From an uncultured Latescibacterota bacterium (lineage in GTDB: Bacteria > Latescibacterota > UBA2968), in the NCBI GenBank assembly GCA_951812755.1, contig OX638329.1, positions 186,001 through 250,000 on the forward strand: a DNA stretch of 64,000 nt. The letters are read 5' to 3'. Below, one piece after another: positions 49,036 to 59,322 of this stretch. Both the position numbers and the translations under genes were made by a program. Numbering within the stretch: the stretch's first letter is position 1; each line of letters starts with the position of its first letter. The notes under the pieces were generated by a model. That model was not told the origin of the DNA. It ran no database searches and saw only the letters and a program-made list of their open reading frames with translations.

Positions 49036-52000
49036 ATGACCTTAAGTGAACAGCAACATCATAAAAAACTAAAGGAAGAGCTTCAGCAAGGCGGAAAAGC
49101 ATCGAATCTCGAACGTCTCGCGCCTACACTGCTGGAACGCCTACTTGATGTGCCATTTCCTGTCGCCAAATCCGGCGGCTATCAACATGGCGGAGATGCC
49201 GGAACAGCAGGGCATCAAGGACGAAGGCTTCGCGCTGAATGCAAGAAGTATAGTGACACCAGCCATCTGCGCGAACGGGAATTGCTTGGAGAGATAGACC
49301 AAGCTCTTGCACGAGATCAAGCACTTGAAGCCTGGATATTGGTTGCAACACGCCCCGTTCCAGAGACCCTACAGCATTCGCTTGTGCAGAAAGGCGAAAG
49401 TGTTGGGGTTCCCATTGTAATTATCGATTGGGCAAATCACGGGATAGCACCACTCGCAGCATTATGCGCTTTTGCCCCTGATTTGGTTGAGGAGGAGTTT
49501 TCAAAAGAGGCTGGTGAGGCAGCTCGTGCCCTTCAACCCATATCAAAGCAAGCTATCGAAAGGTTGCAACGCGATCTGCAATCCTGGTGTCTAGGGTATG
49601 ATGCTTTACGCACACTATCTCACAAGTGTCTCGACGAGATTTGGAACTCTCCCGAAGAGTCGAACGCTAAACTTGGACAAAACGCCGCTGGAGGTGCTCA
49701 GGAGAAGAAGGTCAAACGTAGTACCGTACATGAAGCACTGAATACATGGTGGGAGGGTCCAGCTCATAATGACGCACCAGTTGCCGTCGTAGGCCTGGAA
49801 GGCATCGGTAAAACGTGGGCAACGCTCGATTGGTTGATAGACAAAAGGGATGAACAACCAATGGTTCTGGTAATACCATCCTCTGCGGTAGTCGCTGGGC
49901 ACGTCTCTGAAACCAGTGTGAAGCAAATTCTGGCAGATCGCCTTCACGAAATGAGCAAAGGGATACGGGACAGGGACCATTGGCTTCGCCGTCTCGAAAA
50001 TTTACTGAAGCGTCCGACCAATGAGGGGCCTGTCCTGACAGTCTTCTTTGATGGCCTGATTCAAGAGTCATCCACTCCTTGGCTACACATTCTGAAGATT
50101 CTTCAAAGTAAAACATTTAAGGGACGAGTAAGGGTAATCGTCAGTACTCGAACTCATCATTTTGAAGAAACGTTGTCGGAGCTTCGCGGTCTTGTCAATT
50201 TAGCTGAGCGGGTTGATGTAGATCTCTATGATACAGCACCAGGAAGTGAACTTGACCAGATGCTTGCATTTGAGAATCTCACGCAGACCGACCTGCATGA
50301 CGATGTAATTGAATTGGCTCGTAAACCCCGTCTCTTTAAGCTCGTAGTACATTTCCGAGAAGAGTTGGTTGAGGCGGATCAAATAACAGTCCATCGTCTG
50401 CTGTGGGAGTACGGACGCGACTATTTCGGAGTTCGTGCTGGCAGATCATTCAGCCAAAACGAGTGGAGGTACTGGCTTACAGAAATTGCTCAAAAACATC
50501 GAACCGATATCGAATATAAATATTCACTGAGGTCGCTCGGTGAAACCGTAGCCCGTCCCGACCTTAGCAAAAATGAGGTCTATGCAAGGCTCAGCGACAT
50601 TATTGATGGACGGTTCGCTACCCGTGATTCATCAGGCAATTTCAAAATTATTCCCGCAGTCGTTGCACATGCCCTCGGTGCTGCACTTCTGAATGACCTA
50701 TATCAAGAAGCCTCGCCAAATTTAGAAAATCTAAATGCCAAGTTAGCGGAATGGTTTGATCCCATTTCTGGTCTTGATGAAAGAACTGAAATCCTGCGTG
50801 CGGCAGTATCAATCTTAGTGGAGCAGGGACGTGCAGCAGAGTCACTCATTCCTGGAGTGCTCGTCACGGCGTGGTTACAAAGTCAGAATGTTCCCGATGA
50901 ACACCGTCAAGAACTCGCCGATCTCGCTCCGAATTTTCCCGATGCACTGCTTGATACGATTGAGCATTCAGACAGTTACGTTTATGATTCTGCCAGATTT
51001 TGGGCTGTGAACGCGCTGCGAAATATTCCCAGGGAAGATACTGCTGCTTTTACCAAAATTATCCAGCGATCTCTGAGCTGGATGAGTATTGTATCCCGTG
51101 ATGTCGATACGCAACCAAATGCCAACGAAGAGCGCGACAAGCGACGCTCAGATCGACTGAAAAACTTGATTGGTATCGACTCCTCGCAACGTATTAAAGT
51201 CTGCGGTGTTGAACTTGATTTGGTTAATCATGACACCGGCTTTAGCGCACGGCAATCTGCTGTGCCTTCAATCATTGAAGTTTTTCCGCTGTCTAAAGCC
51301 CTGCCAATTTTTGAGGTAGCTGCAGTTGCCGTAGCAGTCAGAGGCCCAAACGCGAGTTGGGATGGATTAAAGTGGATTTGCCTGCTTAACGAAGATGATC
51401 CAGACGAAATGGTGAAGGCTTTGAGAGCCTTGTCCGAAGAAATCCGTCTCCGAACTCCAGAACCGGGCATACATCCGGATCTCCCGAAGAGCGTCGCTTC
51501 ACTTCTGCTCAGACTCACCGGACACAAGGCTGACGAAGATAAAGCAGTGGATATTGATCCTGATCTGAACCGCCTGTTCTCTTACGAGAAAGACTATCTA
51601 CAAAAGCCTAGCCAAAGCTGGTTTCCGCTGGAACGGCGCCATGCGGAAATTACTCTTGCTGATCGAGAATTGCCTTTGGTTAGTCGCGCACAACGGACCG
51701 AAGATCTATGGCTTGACCCCAGCTTTGAGCCTCCAGACACCTTTGTAGCCGAACTGCATAAGGCAGCAAAGAGCATAGATGTCGAAAAGCTGGACAGGTA
51801 TATGGAGGTCACCAGCGAGGATTACGACTTTGAGAGACTCGAACCAGCACTTGCTCGTTGTGCGCCAGATCTGCTGGCGGATTTGATTCGTAGGAAAATG
51901 CAGAATCTATCTACCTCTCCCCCAGAATTTCGACAGTCGAGGGTCATTCAGGCGACCAATCATCTTATTCTGGCAGACGAAACCGAAATAGAAGCGATGC

Positions 52001-53478
52001 GGAAGTTGCGTTTGATCAGCGAAAATGATAATGAGAATACTGATGCCCACGTCACTGAGAGACTTTTGTTGATGGAGTTTCAAAACCTGGAGGCACAGGC
52101 TCAATTCGATCTATTACTTCAATCAGACTTGGAAAATTTTTCGTGGGACTTCTGTAAAGTTTTGAGTCCCCCAACACGGGACGATATTGACACATTAATC
52201 ACCCGTTACGCCAACAGTTCGTCCTCTAAACAACGTGTTTTGCTTATCTTATTATCGCATTTACCAGTTGAACTCACGGACAACGCCTGGTCATGGGTTG
52301 AGCGTTTCCGGAAACACCAAGACGATGAACTTCGGGGATTTGCATTCCAGATTCTGACTTGTGCCAATCCAATGCGATTTGGTCGGACGCTTGAAGCTGA
52401 GGGTTGGTCTTGGAGTCCGAGTGAAAACATTTATGTAAATCATTGTGGCACGAGTGCTCTTATCAAAGCCACGTTAAATATTCCTTTCGAAGATCTTGTA
52501 CCACGATTGGCACCTTGGCAACTGCTAAAAGCTACTCGCCTGCGCGAAGCTATTCCCACGGAAGTTCAGTTGGCAGCTAAAAAACTCAATCCGCGATCCT
52601 TTAATAAAAACATCAGAATTTACTCAGAAGATTTCGAGCCAGTTCTGACGCATGCAATGGATACAGTGGAACAATGGCTTGCGGACTATTGCGAGATGAC
52701 GGAGGTTTCTCGTTACAATTCCTCAGCCGATAAATTCTTCTTGGCTCTTTGTCAGGCTCTGCTTACTCATGCACCTGAGAAAGGGACGCAGTTGTGGCAT
52801 AAGTTACGTTCGAACAGTATAACCATTGGTAAGGCAGGTGTGGAAGACCTCATCTACATGGTATTCAGAGTGCCACACTCACCAGAGGTAATGAAACTCC
52901 GAGAGGAGTTAGTTGAATTAGAATACTGTCATAACGATCAAAAACTTTTCGAACTCGCAATCGCTACGTCGTATCATGGGAAATCCGATTGGCTTGACAC
53001 TCTTATTTATAATGACCGAGTATCAACATCTGTCTGGCGACAGAGCCGCGCGGAAGTACTTGCGGGTTTTACCGTGAATAATTCACTACCTGTTGCTGGA
53101 GCCTGGCCGGATGGCGAGACCCGCACAACCCATGCGAAATTTACTCTGGTATCAGCACGCCATAGATGGATTGAAGCGTGCGCTCGCCACTGGTGGCGAA
53201 CTTTTCTCAATGCTTGCGATCCGGCTGAGGCTTACGCAGCCTGGGTACTGTTTTTGCACTCGGCTGATCGTCGCGCCTCGGTGTGGATCGGTCAAGACAT
53301 TGAAACCGCTGATCATTCGACAGATCTTTTTCAACGGAAGATAAACCATTTTCGACTTAACCGGTCGAACCTGGAGAGAGCCATGAAGAAACGTGAAGGA
53401 AATTTTGGTGACAAACTGGACCAGCATTTTTTGTGCCGCGAGACTGTGCGGAGTACAGGTCCCTGGTTCGGACGATGA
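49036..53478 (+). CDS. Avs-like STAND NTPase with N-terminal PD-(D/E)XK nuclease motif
   Basis: 1480 residues. Residues ~25-140 read as a restriction-like nuclease: GGYQHGGDAGTAG with Asp54, RRLRAECKKY with Glu68 and Lys70, then EAWILVATRP. The P-loop is GLEGIGKT (253-260), Walker B is VLTVFFDG (333-340, Asp339), a sensor is VIVSTRTHHF (about 369-378), and RKPRLFKLVV (about 430) is like the STAND GxP region. About 950 residues of helical repeats follow with no recognised domain. Nuclease + STAND + long C-terminal sensor is the architecture of Avs antiviral proteins, in which the C-terminus binds a phage protein and the nuclease then cuts DNA. Assignment to a numbered Avs type is not possible from sequence reading. 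No good ribosome site. Confidence 0.75.
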   Translation: MTLSEQQHHKKLKEELQQGGKASNLERLAPTLLERLLDVPFPVAKSGGYQHGGDAGTAGHQGRRLRAECKKYSDTSHLRERELLGEIDQALARDQALEAWILVATRPVPETLQHSLVQKGESVGVPIVIIDWANHGIAPLAALCAFAPDLVEEEFSKEAGEAARALQPISKQAIERLQRDLQSWCLGYDALRTLSHKCLDEIWNSPEESNAKLGQNAAGGAQEKKVKRSTVHEALNTWWEGPAHNDAPVAVVGLEGIGKTWATLDWLIDKRDEQPMVLVIPSSAVVAGHVSETSVKQILADRLHEMSKGIRDRDHWLRRLENLLKRPTNEGPVLTVFFDGLIQESSTPWLHILKILQSKTFKGRVRVIVSTRTHHFEETLSELRGLVNLAERVDVDLYDTAPGSELDQMLAFENLTQTDLHDDVIELARKPRLFKLVVHFREELVEADQITVHRLLWEYGRDYFGVRAGRSFSQNEWRYWLTEIAQKHRTDIEYKYSLRSLGETVARPDLSKNEVYARLSDIIDGRFATRDSSGNFKIIPAVVAHALGAALLNDLYQEASPNLENLNAKLAEWFDPISGLDERTEILRAAVSILVEQGRAAESLIPGVLVTAWLQSQNVPDEHRQELADLAPNFPDALLDTIEHSDSYVYDSARFWAVNALRNIPREDTAAFTKIIQRSLSWMSIVSRDVDTQPNANEERDKRRSDRLKNLIGIDSSQRIKVCGVELDLVNHDTGFSARQSAVPSIIEVFPLSKALPIFEVAAVAVAVRGPNASWDGLKWICLLNEDDPDEMVKALRALSEEIRLRTPEPGIHPDLPKSVASLLLRLTGHKADEDKAVDIDPDLNRLFSYEKDYLQKPSQSWFPLERRHAEITLADRELPLVSRAQRTEDLWLDPSFEPPDTFVAELHKAAKSIDVEKLDRYMEVTSEDYDFERLEPALARCAPDLLADLIRRKMQNLSTSPPEFRQSRVIQATNHLILADETEIEAMRKLRLISENDNENTDAHVTERLLLMEFQNLEAQAQFDLLLQSDLENFSWDFCKVLSPPTRDDIDTLITRYANSSSSKQRVLLILLSHLPVELTDNAWSWVERFRKHQDDELRGFAFQILTCANPMRFGRTLEAEGWSWSPSENIYVNHCGTSALIKATLNIPFEDLVPRLAPWQLLKATRLREAIPTEVQLAAKKLNPRSFNKNIRIYSEDFEPVLTHAMDTVEQWLADYCEMTEVSRYNSSADKFFLALCQALLTHAPEKGTQLWHKLRSNSITIGKAGVEDLIYMVFRVPHSPEVMKLREELVELEYCHNDQKLFELAIATSYHGKSDWLDTLIYNDRVSTSVWRQSRAEVLAGFTVNNSLPVAGAWPDGETRTTHAKFTLVSARHRWIEACARHWWRTFLNACDPAEAYAAWVLFLHSADRRASVWIGQDIETADHSTDLFQRKINHFRLNRSNLERAMKKREGNFGDKLDQHFLCRETVRSTGPWFGR

Positions 53479-53576
53479 GATGATCCACCAGCCTGCTTGG
53501 TGCGAGAAGGGATACGGAATACGGGCATTACAAACGTAAAAGTACCCAATGATAAGCGAGGATTTCTAACTTCTGG

Positions 53577-55145
53577 TTGATTGACCATTCATTCGAAGAG
53601 ATTTCCACGAAAGAGCAAACAGCAGTGACTTCAAACTTTTCACTCCATGACCTGACCGCCCTCGGCGAAGGCTTTACCACAGAGTTCAAACGCTCTATGC
53701 CTTCCAACCTGGGCCGTGAAATCTGTGCCTTTGCGAACGCGACTGGTGGCGTCATTCTGATCGGCGTAACAGACGACGGCGAAATCGTTGGTATTGCGAA
53801 CCACAACAAGTTGAAGTCGCAGGTCCAGTCCATTGCGCGATCAGCGGATCCGCCGATAGCAGTGGAAATGGACTCCGTCGAAGGCGTACTCTGCATCACA
53901 ATACCAGAACAACATGGCAAGCCCTACTCCTTTGGCGGCAAGTATTACATCCGTGAAGGCGCGAGTTCTCAGCAGATGTCACGCGACGAAATCCGCGAAT
54001 TCTTTTTTAAGGAAGGACTCATTCGATTCGACAAGACGCCTTGCCAGGATTTCAAGATAGATAGGGACCTGACGCCAGAGGTATGGGCGCGGTTTGCAGC
54101 GCGGGCGCGTATTCCCGAAGGCATGGACCCAATCGTGGCATTGGAAAACCTGCACCTGCTCGAAGGTGGGATCATGACCCATGCCGGCGCGTGGCTATTA
54201 GCGAAAGACATCACACGCTACACATTGACAGCGGGTGTGACCTGCGCAGTTCTTCGCGGCACAACCAATACGCATATCATCGACCTCAAGAACTTCACGG
54301 GCGATATATGTTCCATCTACGACGACTGTATAGCCTACATGCAGGCGAAGCTGAACACAGCCCTGATTCCTCATGCTCACGGACGCGACGAACGGCTTGA
54401 GTTGCCGGAAGACGCACTTCGCGAAGCAATGGTCAACGCCATCGCGCATCGAGACTATCGATCCACCGCTAAAGTGCAGGTACACATATTCTATGATCGG
54501 CTGGAAATCGTCACACCGGGCGGGTTACCAGCGGGAATGCGGGAAGAAGATTTGGGAATCAGAAGCGTACCGAGGAATCCACTTTTGTTCGGAATGTTTC
54601 ACCGCATGGGAATGGTAGAGCAAATCGGCAGCGGCATCCGGCGCATTCGACAGGAATGCCGTGACTACGGAGTGGAAGAACCCGTAATTGAGGTCTCGGA
54701 TAACTGGGTAGTCACGACATTCAAGCGACAAGTTGAACATGGTGGGCAGATAACCCCACATGTCACCGAGCAAGTACCCTACAGATACCCGACAATTCCA
54801 GAGCAAGTCACCGCACAAGTCAAAATAGATAAATCTTTTAACGAAAAATCAAATGATAACAATGATTTACAAATAATAACAAAAAAACTAAAAGACCTGA
54901 CCGCACAAGTCACCGCACAAGTCACCGCACAAGTTGTCCTATATTGTAGAGAGCCACGAGCAACGAAAGAAATCATGGGTATTTTGGAGCTGAAACACTG
55001 GAAAACTTTCCGTTCCAACTACCTACAACCCCTCCTTGACGATGGCTGGCTGGAAATGACCGTTCCCGACAAGCCGACCAGCAGCAAACAGAAGTACCGA
55101 TTGACAGCCAAAGGGCGAAAACTCCTAACTGAACTGGCAGATTGA
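53577..55145 (+). CDS. AlbA_2 (Schlafen-like) plus HATPase_c_4 protein with winged helix
   Basis: 522 residues from a TTG at 53577; a GTG at 53625 is another possible start. Residues ~25-140 are the AlbA_2 domain: TTEFKRS and GGVILIGVTDDGEIVGIAN. Residues ~270-370 are the ATP-binding part (ALREAMVNAIAHRDYRSTAK, FYDRLEIVTPGG, QIGSGIRRI). The C-terminal part has VTEQ/VTAQ repeats (LTAQVTAQVTAQVV), then a winged helix (EIMGILELKHWKTFRSNYL, KYRLTAKGRKL). Such proteins are often called transcriptional regulators, but the Schlafen-like domain can cut RNA. It overlaps the start of the PLD gene (TGATG), so the two are translationally coupled. Confidence 0.88.
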   Translation: MIDHSFEEISTKEQTAVTSNFSLHDLTALGEGFTTEFKRSMPSNLGREICAFANATGGVILIGVTDDGEIVGIANHNKLKSQVQSIARSADPPIAVEMDSVEGVLCITIPEQHGKPYSFGGKYYIREGASSQQMSRDEIREFFFKEGLIRFDKTPCQDFKIDRDLTPEVWARFAARARIPEGMDPIVALENLHLLEGGIMTHAGAWLLAKDITRYTLTAGVTCAVLRGTTNTHIIDLKNFTGDICSIYDDCIAYMQAKLNTALIPHAHGRDERLELPEDALREAMVNAIAHRDYRSTAKVQVHIFYDRLEIVTPGGLPAGMREEDLGIRSVPRNPLLFGMFHRMGMVEQIGSGIRRIRQECRDYGVEEPVIEVSDNWVVTTFKRQVEHGGQITPHVTEQVPYRYPTIPEQVTAQVKIDKSFNEKSNDNNDLQIITKKLKDLTAQVTAQVTAQVVLYCREPRATKEIMGILELKHWKTFRSNYLQPLLDDGWLEMTVPDKPTSSKQKYRLTAKGRKLLTELAD

Positions 55146-57211
55146 TGCGTGTATCAACGGAGACACGAAACATGGATACCGAGCAAGGCATGATATTCGG
55201 CGACGCCAGCGAGAGCCAGATGTCATTTGGGATAGATGACAGAAGTGGCCTTCGTGTGGTCAGCGCGAAATTCAACTCAGAAAAGAAATTTGACTGGGAC
55301 GTATTCGATGGCTTCGACACCCTGCGGGTATTGACCTATTCAGTGAGCGTGGATGCCATCGTTAGAATGCTCGATAAATACGCTTTCACGACCTTCGAAT
55401 GCGTATTTGGCTATGAAGGCATTATCCGCGACATGAAAGACATTCTCGCATTTCAGAAAACAGTGACCGGCGATACTCGCGCCGCAATCATGGGGCTCAA
55501 AGACGAACGGCACATACAAATTCTCGAAAAAGTACATGCGGGACAAGCCCACTTCAGAGTCTTGAGAAAGTCCATAGCCCACGCAAAGCTCTACCTGCTA
55601 TCCAATTCGGATGGCCGAAAACGAGTAATCATCGGATCCGCCAACCTCTCGGAACGGGCATTTTCCGGCGACCAACCAGAGACACTGGTCATGTTCGACA
55701 ATGATGAGAACGCTTGGGAACACTACAACAATATGTTCAACACCATCCGAGACGCCGCATCAGACGAAATCGAGCTACCCGATGAGAAAATAACGCGAGC
55801 GGAAATAGAAATTCAGGAAACCCCGTCTATGAATAACGGACCGACCACACTCATAATTGAGCCACCTGCACCGGATGAAGTCGAAACCTCCATTCCGGTT
55901 CAGGTAGAACGCGTAGAAAAGGTCCGTGCCGCTCTTGGCCCTGCGCTATCATCAGTCCTGCCTCCCATACGCAATGGCAAACAACGCATCACCCAGAACA
56001 TCAAACGCCAGATCAATCGCGTGATCCTCGTCAAGTCTGCCGAGGAAGTCGATACGCGCAACTTCCATATCGACAGAACCACGCGCCAAGCCACCCTATC
56101 GGGCGAGATATTCCCGCTGGAATGGGATAGCGATTCGGTAAAAACAGATGCGCGTCTGCTCCTGGAATACTTCGAGAACTACGCCGCCTTTGAAGGAGAT
56201 GTAAAACGGCTACAACGGGATTACTTCACCTTGATGGCGTGGCTGTATTTCTCTCCCTTCATGTGCGACATGCGGTCACTTGCCATGGTGCAAGACAGCG
56301 ATGTGGTCCGCTTTCCATCCTTTGGCATCGTCTTTGGAAAATCCAACTGCGGCAAAACCAGCCTGATTGACACGCTCATGACATCCATGTTCAGTTATGT
56401 CAACACAGTGGATAAACGGAGTTTCACCACATCCCGACTTCGCGGATTGCAAGCGTCGTACAAACGCTTTCCAGTTGTGTTTGACGATATCGGGCAACGC
56501 GCCTTCAATCAGTATGGCAAGGACATGATCAAAGAGGAATTACAACCCCCAGTTTCTGAATATCCGTGCTTCATACTCGCAATGAATGCCGAACCCCAAT
56601 CATTTCCCGACGAAATCGTCAAGCGCAGCCTGATGATATACACCACAACTGCACTACCCTCTCACGAAGAGGAAACCCGACAGCGTTTGCAAGGCGATGT
56701 ACAGAAGATACGCAGCAGTCTGACGGGACATCTCTATAAACGATACTTATCTGAAATTATGGAACACATTGCCCCCGGACACCTCCCGGAAGATTGGCTG
56801 GCGATTTCATCTCAGGCTATAAGCGACATTATATCTGAAGGAACAGGCAAAACACCGCCAGAATGGTGTCGCAAAATAACCTGGCAAAACTATGCGGAAA
56901 AGCGATACGACAGAGTCAAAGCAGCCCTCGAAAGTCTATTGCGCCCGGCGTCCTATGTAAAAAAAGAAGGCGATGCATCCAAAGGATGGACAATTGACGG
57001 AGAAAAAGTCATCGTCTGGGAACCACGCGATGCCTTTGGCAGGCGTGCATTCAACTGGGAAGATGTTCCCTCTACACTAATTGACCAGGACGCCAGCCAC
57101 GGCGACACGACGATTTTAAATAAGACCAGCTTGCAGAAATTCATAGGCCATAATCTCTACCCGCCTGGCAAATTGAATAAAATAAAGAGTTTGTTCAATT
57201 ATCGTCCCTGA
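55145..57211 (+). CDS. PLD-like nuclease fused to a P-loop NTPase (uncharacterised defence candidate)
   Basis: 688 residues from ATG at 55145 (TGATG overlap with the upstream gene); an ATG at 55172 with GGAGA 8 nt upstream is an alternative. Residues ~50-200 are a PLD-like domain: HAKLYLLSNSDG (His146, Lys148) and IIGSANLSERAF, one HKD half-site, as in dimeric nucleases. Residues ~385-500 are an SF3/AAA-like ATPase: GKSNCGKT (398-405), VVFDDIGQR (444-452), AMNAEP (479-484) and Arg494. The C-terminal part (residues 500-688) ends WEPRDAFGRRAFNWEDVP and further. This combination was not recognised as a named system. hsdM starts 44 bp downstream. Confidence 0.78.
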   Translation: MRVSTETRNMDTEQGMIFGDASESQMSFGIDDRSGLRVVSAKFNSEKKFDWDVFDGFDTLRVLTYSVSVDAIVRMLDKYAFTTFECVFGYEGIIRDMKDILAFQKTVTGDTRAAIMGLKDERHIQILEKVHAGQAHFRVLRKSIAHAKLYLLSNSDGRKRVIIGSANLSERAFSGDQPETLVMFDNDENAWEHYNNMFNTIRDAASDEIELPDEKITRAEIEIQETPSMNNGPTTLIIEPPAPDEVETSIPVQVERVEKVRAALGPALSSVLPPIRNGKQRITQNIKRQINRVILVKSAEEVDTRNFHIDRTTRQATLSGEIFPLEWDSDSVKTDARLLLEYFENYAAFEGDVKRLQRDYFTLMAWLYFSPFMCDMRSLAMVQDSDVVRFPSFGIVFGKSNCGKTSLIDTLMTSMFSYVNTVDKRSFTTSRLRGLQASYKRFPVVFDDIGQRAFNQYGKDMIKEELQPPVSEYPCFILAMNAEPQSFPDEIVKRSLMIYTTTALPSHEEETRQRLQGDVQKIRSSLTGHLYKRYLSEIMEHIAPGHLPEDWLAISSQAISDIISEGTGKTPPEWCRKITWQNYAEKRYDRVKAALESLLRPASYVKKEGDASKGWTIDGEKVIVWEPRDAFGRRAFNWEDVPSTLIDQDASHGDTTILNKTSLQKFIGHNLYPPGKLNKIKSLFNYRP

Positions 57212-57255
57212 CATCACGGTGTGCGTTACAGACTAAAAACAAAAGGAAATGACCC

Positions 57256-59322
57256 TTGCCACAACTCGAACACATTGAAGCCATTGAAAGGCGCCTGTGG
57301 GGAGCAGCCGATAACCTGCGGGCCAACTCCACTTATGCCAGCAACGAATACTTTCTCCCGGTCATGGGCCTGGTATTCCTGCGCTATGCGTATAGCCGCT
57401 ATCTATCCGTAAAGGACGATATTGAAGCCAACCTGCCCACCCGCGGCGGTAAAAAAAGAGCTCTTACCAAAGAAGACTTCTCCCAGAAAAACGCCATCTA
57501 CCTCCGACCCAACGCGCAGTTCGACCACCTCGTCGCCCTGCCCGACAGCGAAGACCGCATCAAAGCCGTCATCGAAGCAATGGACGACATTGAAGCCGAC
57601 TACGAAAGCCTGCGGGGTGCATTGCCCAAAAGCGAATACCAGGAACTGGACAACGACGTACTCGGCCAACTCCTCCGCACGCTCAACCCCGACGAACTAA
57701 AACAAGTCTCTGGCGATGTCTTCGGACGCATCTACGAATACTTTCTCACCCAATTCGCCGACGATAAAGCCCATGACGACGGCGAGTTCTTCACCCCCGT
57801 CTCACTCGTCTCCCTGATCGCCCATGTACTCGAACCCGACTGCGGCACAGTACTCGATCCCGCCTGCGGGTCTGGCGGCATGTTCGTGCAAAGTGCGCGT
57901 ACCGTCGAAGAACACGGACAGCATCCCACCGAACAACTCACCTTTCGCGGTATAGAAAAAAACGCCACCACCATCCGCCTCGCCAGAATGAACCTCGCGG
58001 TACATGGCCTTGAAGGCGACATCCGCCAGGCCATCACCTACTATGAGGACCCACACGAACTACTCGGCAAAGCCGACTACGTAATGGCCAATCCCCCCTT
58101 CAATGTCGATGAGATCGACGCGGACAAAATCAAAACCGATCCACGCCTCCCCTTCGGCCTGCCCGGCGTAAATAAAGAGAACAAAGTCAGCAGCGGCAAC
58201 TACGTCTGGATCAGCTACTTCTATAGCTACCTCAACGAAACGGGCCGCGCAGGCTTTGTCATGTCCTCCCAAGCATCAAGTGCTGGCAGCAGCGAGGCCG
58301 CAGTACGCCGAAAACTGGTAGAAACCGGCGACATAGAAGCCATGATCGCCATTCGCTCCAACTTTTTCTACACCCGCACCGTCCCCTGCGAGTTGTGGTT
58401 TCTCAACCGCGCCAAACCCGAAACACACCGCGACAAAGTACTCATGATCGACGCCCGCAACATCTATCGCCAGGTCACGCGCAAAATATACGACTTCAGC
58501 CCCGAGCAGCAGCAAAACATCCTCGCCATTGTCCATCTCTATCGCGGCGAAACCGAGCGATTCATCGACCTTATATCCAACTATCTCCAACGCATTTTGG
58601 AAGAAAGCCTTGCGTGCTTTGAGATCAAAAATGGCGAAACCATCCATCCCCTACCCGACTTCGTCAACGCGCTCACCCGGTTGCACGACCTGTTCGCACC
58701 ATCCCTGAAAACCCTGCCGAAAAACGGACAGCATGCCGAAACCCTCGCCGAGTACGACAAGACGCGAACAGCATTCCCCGAGGCCATTGAGCAATTCCGC
58801 ACCGCAATTACAGAAACCGCACAAAATACCAGTTCCGACCTGAACAAACAGGTAGCAGAATTCGCTCCCCTGATCGAAATTAGCCGCGACCTATCCGAAC
58901 GCACAGATAGCCTCTACAAACTCGCCATCCGCATAACAGATATCTGCGAGACCTCGATCAATAACAGAACCGACATCACCCGCGCCCGCAGAACCGCAGA
59001 CGAGGCACGAAAGATCGCAGTTGAGCAACTCAAACAGGTACACTACTTCTACCAGCAGGCGCGCTGGCTCACCGAGCGTTTCCCCGAAGCGAAACTATGC
59101 GACGTAGAAGGACTGGTCAAACTGGTAGATCGCGCCGAAATCGAAGCCAACGACTGGAGCCTGACCCCTGGCCGCTACGTTGGCGTCGCACCCGAAGAAG
59201 AAGACGAGAATTTCGACTTTGCCGAGACCCTGCGCGAGATCCACGAGGAACTGGACGAACTCAACATCGAGGCCGTATCATTGGCAGCGACAATCAAGCG
59301 GAATTTTGAAGCACTAATTTGA
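57256..59322 (+). CDS. hsdM: Type I restriction-modification DNA methyltransferase subunit HsdM
   Basis: 688 residues from a TTG at 57256 (AAGGA 8 nt upstream). N-terminal HsdM_N helices (EAIERRLWGAADNLRANSTY, FLRYAYSRY), then the N6-adenine methyltransferase: FFTPVSLVSLI, motif I DPACGSGGMF (201-210), and motif IV NPPF (279-282). Longer than most HsdM (about 500-530) because of a ~200-residue helical tail (from about 440). Codon use is C-ending and GC-rich compared with genes further right. The partner HsdS is 2.5 kb downstream; HsdR is not in the window. Confidence 0.95.
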   Translation: MPQLEHIEAIERRLWGAADNLRANSTYASNEYFLPVMGLVFLRYAYSRYLSVKDDIEANLPTRGGKKRALTKEDFSQKNAIYLRPNAQFDHLVALPDSEDRIKAVIEAMDDIEADYESLRGALPKSEYQELDNDVLGQLLRTLNPDELKQVSGDVFGRIYEYFLTQFADDKAHDDGEFFTPVSLVSLIAHVLEPDCGTVLDPACGSGGMFVQSARTVEEHGQHPTEQLTFRGIEKNATTIRLARMNLAVHGLEGDIRQAITYYEDPHELLGKADYVMANPPFNVDEIDADKIKTDPRLPFGLPGVNKENKVSSGNYVWISYFYSYLNETGRAGFVMSSQASSAGSSEAAVRRKLVETGDIEAMIAIRSNFFYTRTVPCELWFLNRAKPETHRDKVLMIDARNIYRQVTRKIYDFSPEQQQNILAIVHLYRGETERFIDLISNYLQRILEESLACFEIKNGETIHPLPDFVNALTRLHDLFAPSLKTLPKNGQHAETLAEYDKTRTAFPEAIEQFRTAITETAQNTSSDLNKQVAEFAPLIEISRDLSERTDSLYKLAIRITDICETSINNRTDITRARRTADEARKIAVEQLKQVHYFYQQARWLTERFPEAKLCDVEGLVKLVDRAEIEANDWSLTPGRYVGVAPEEEDENFDFAETLREIHEELDELNIEAVSLAATIKRNFEALI

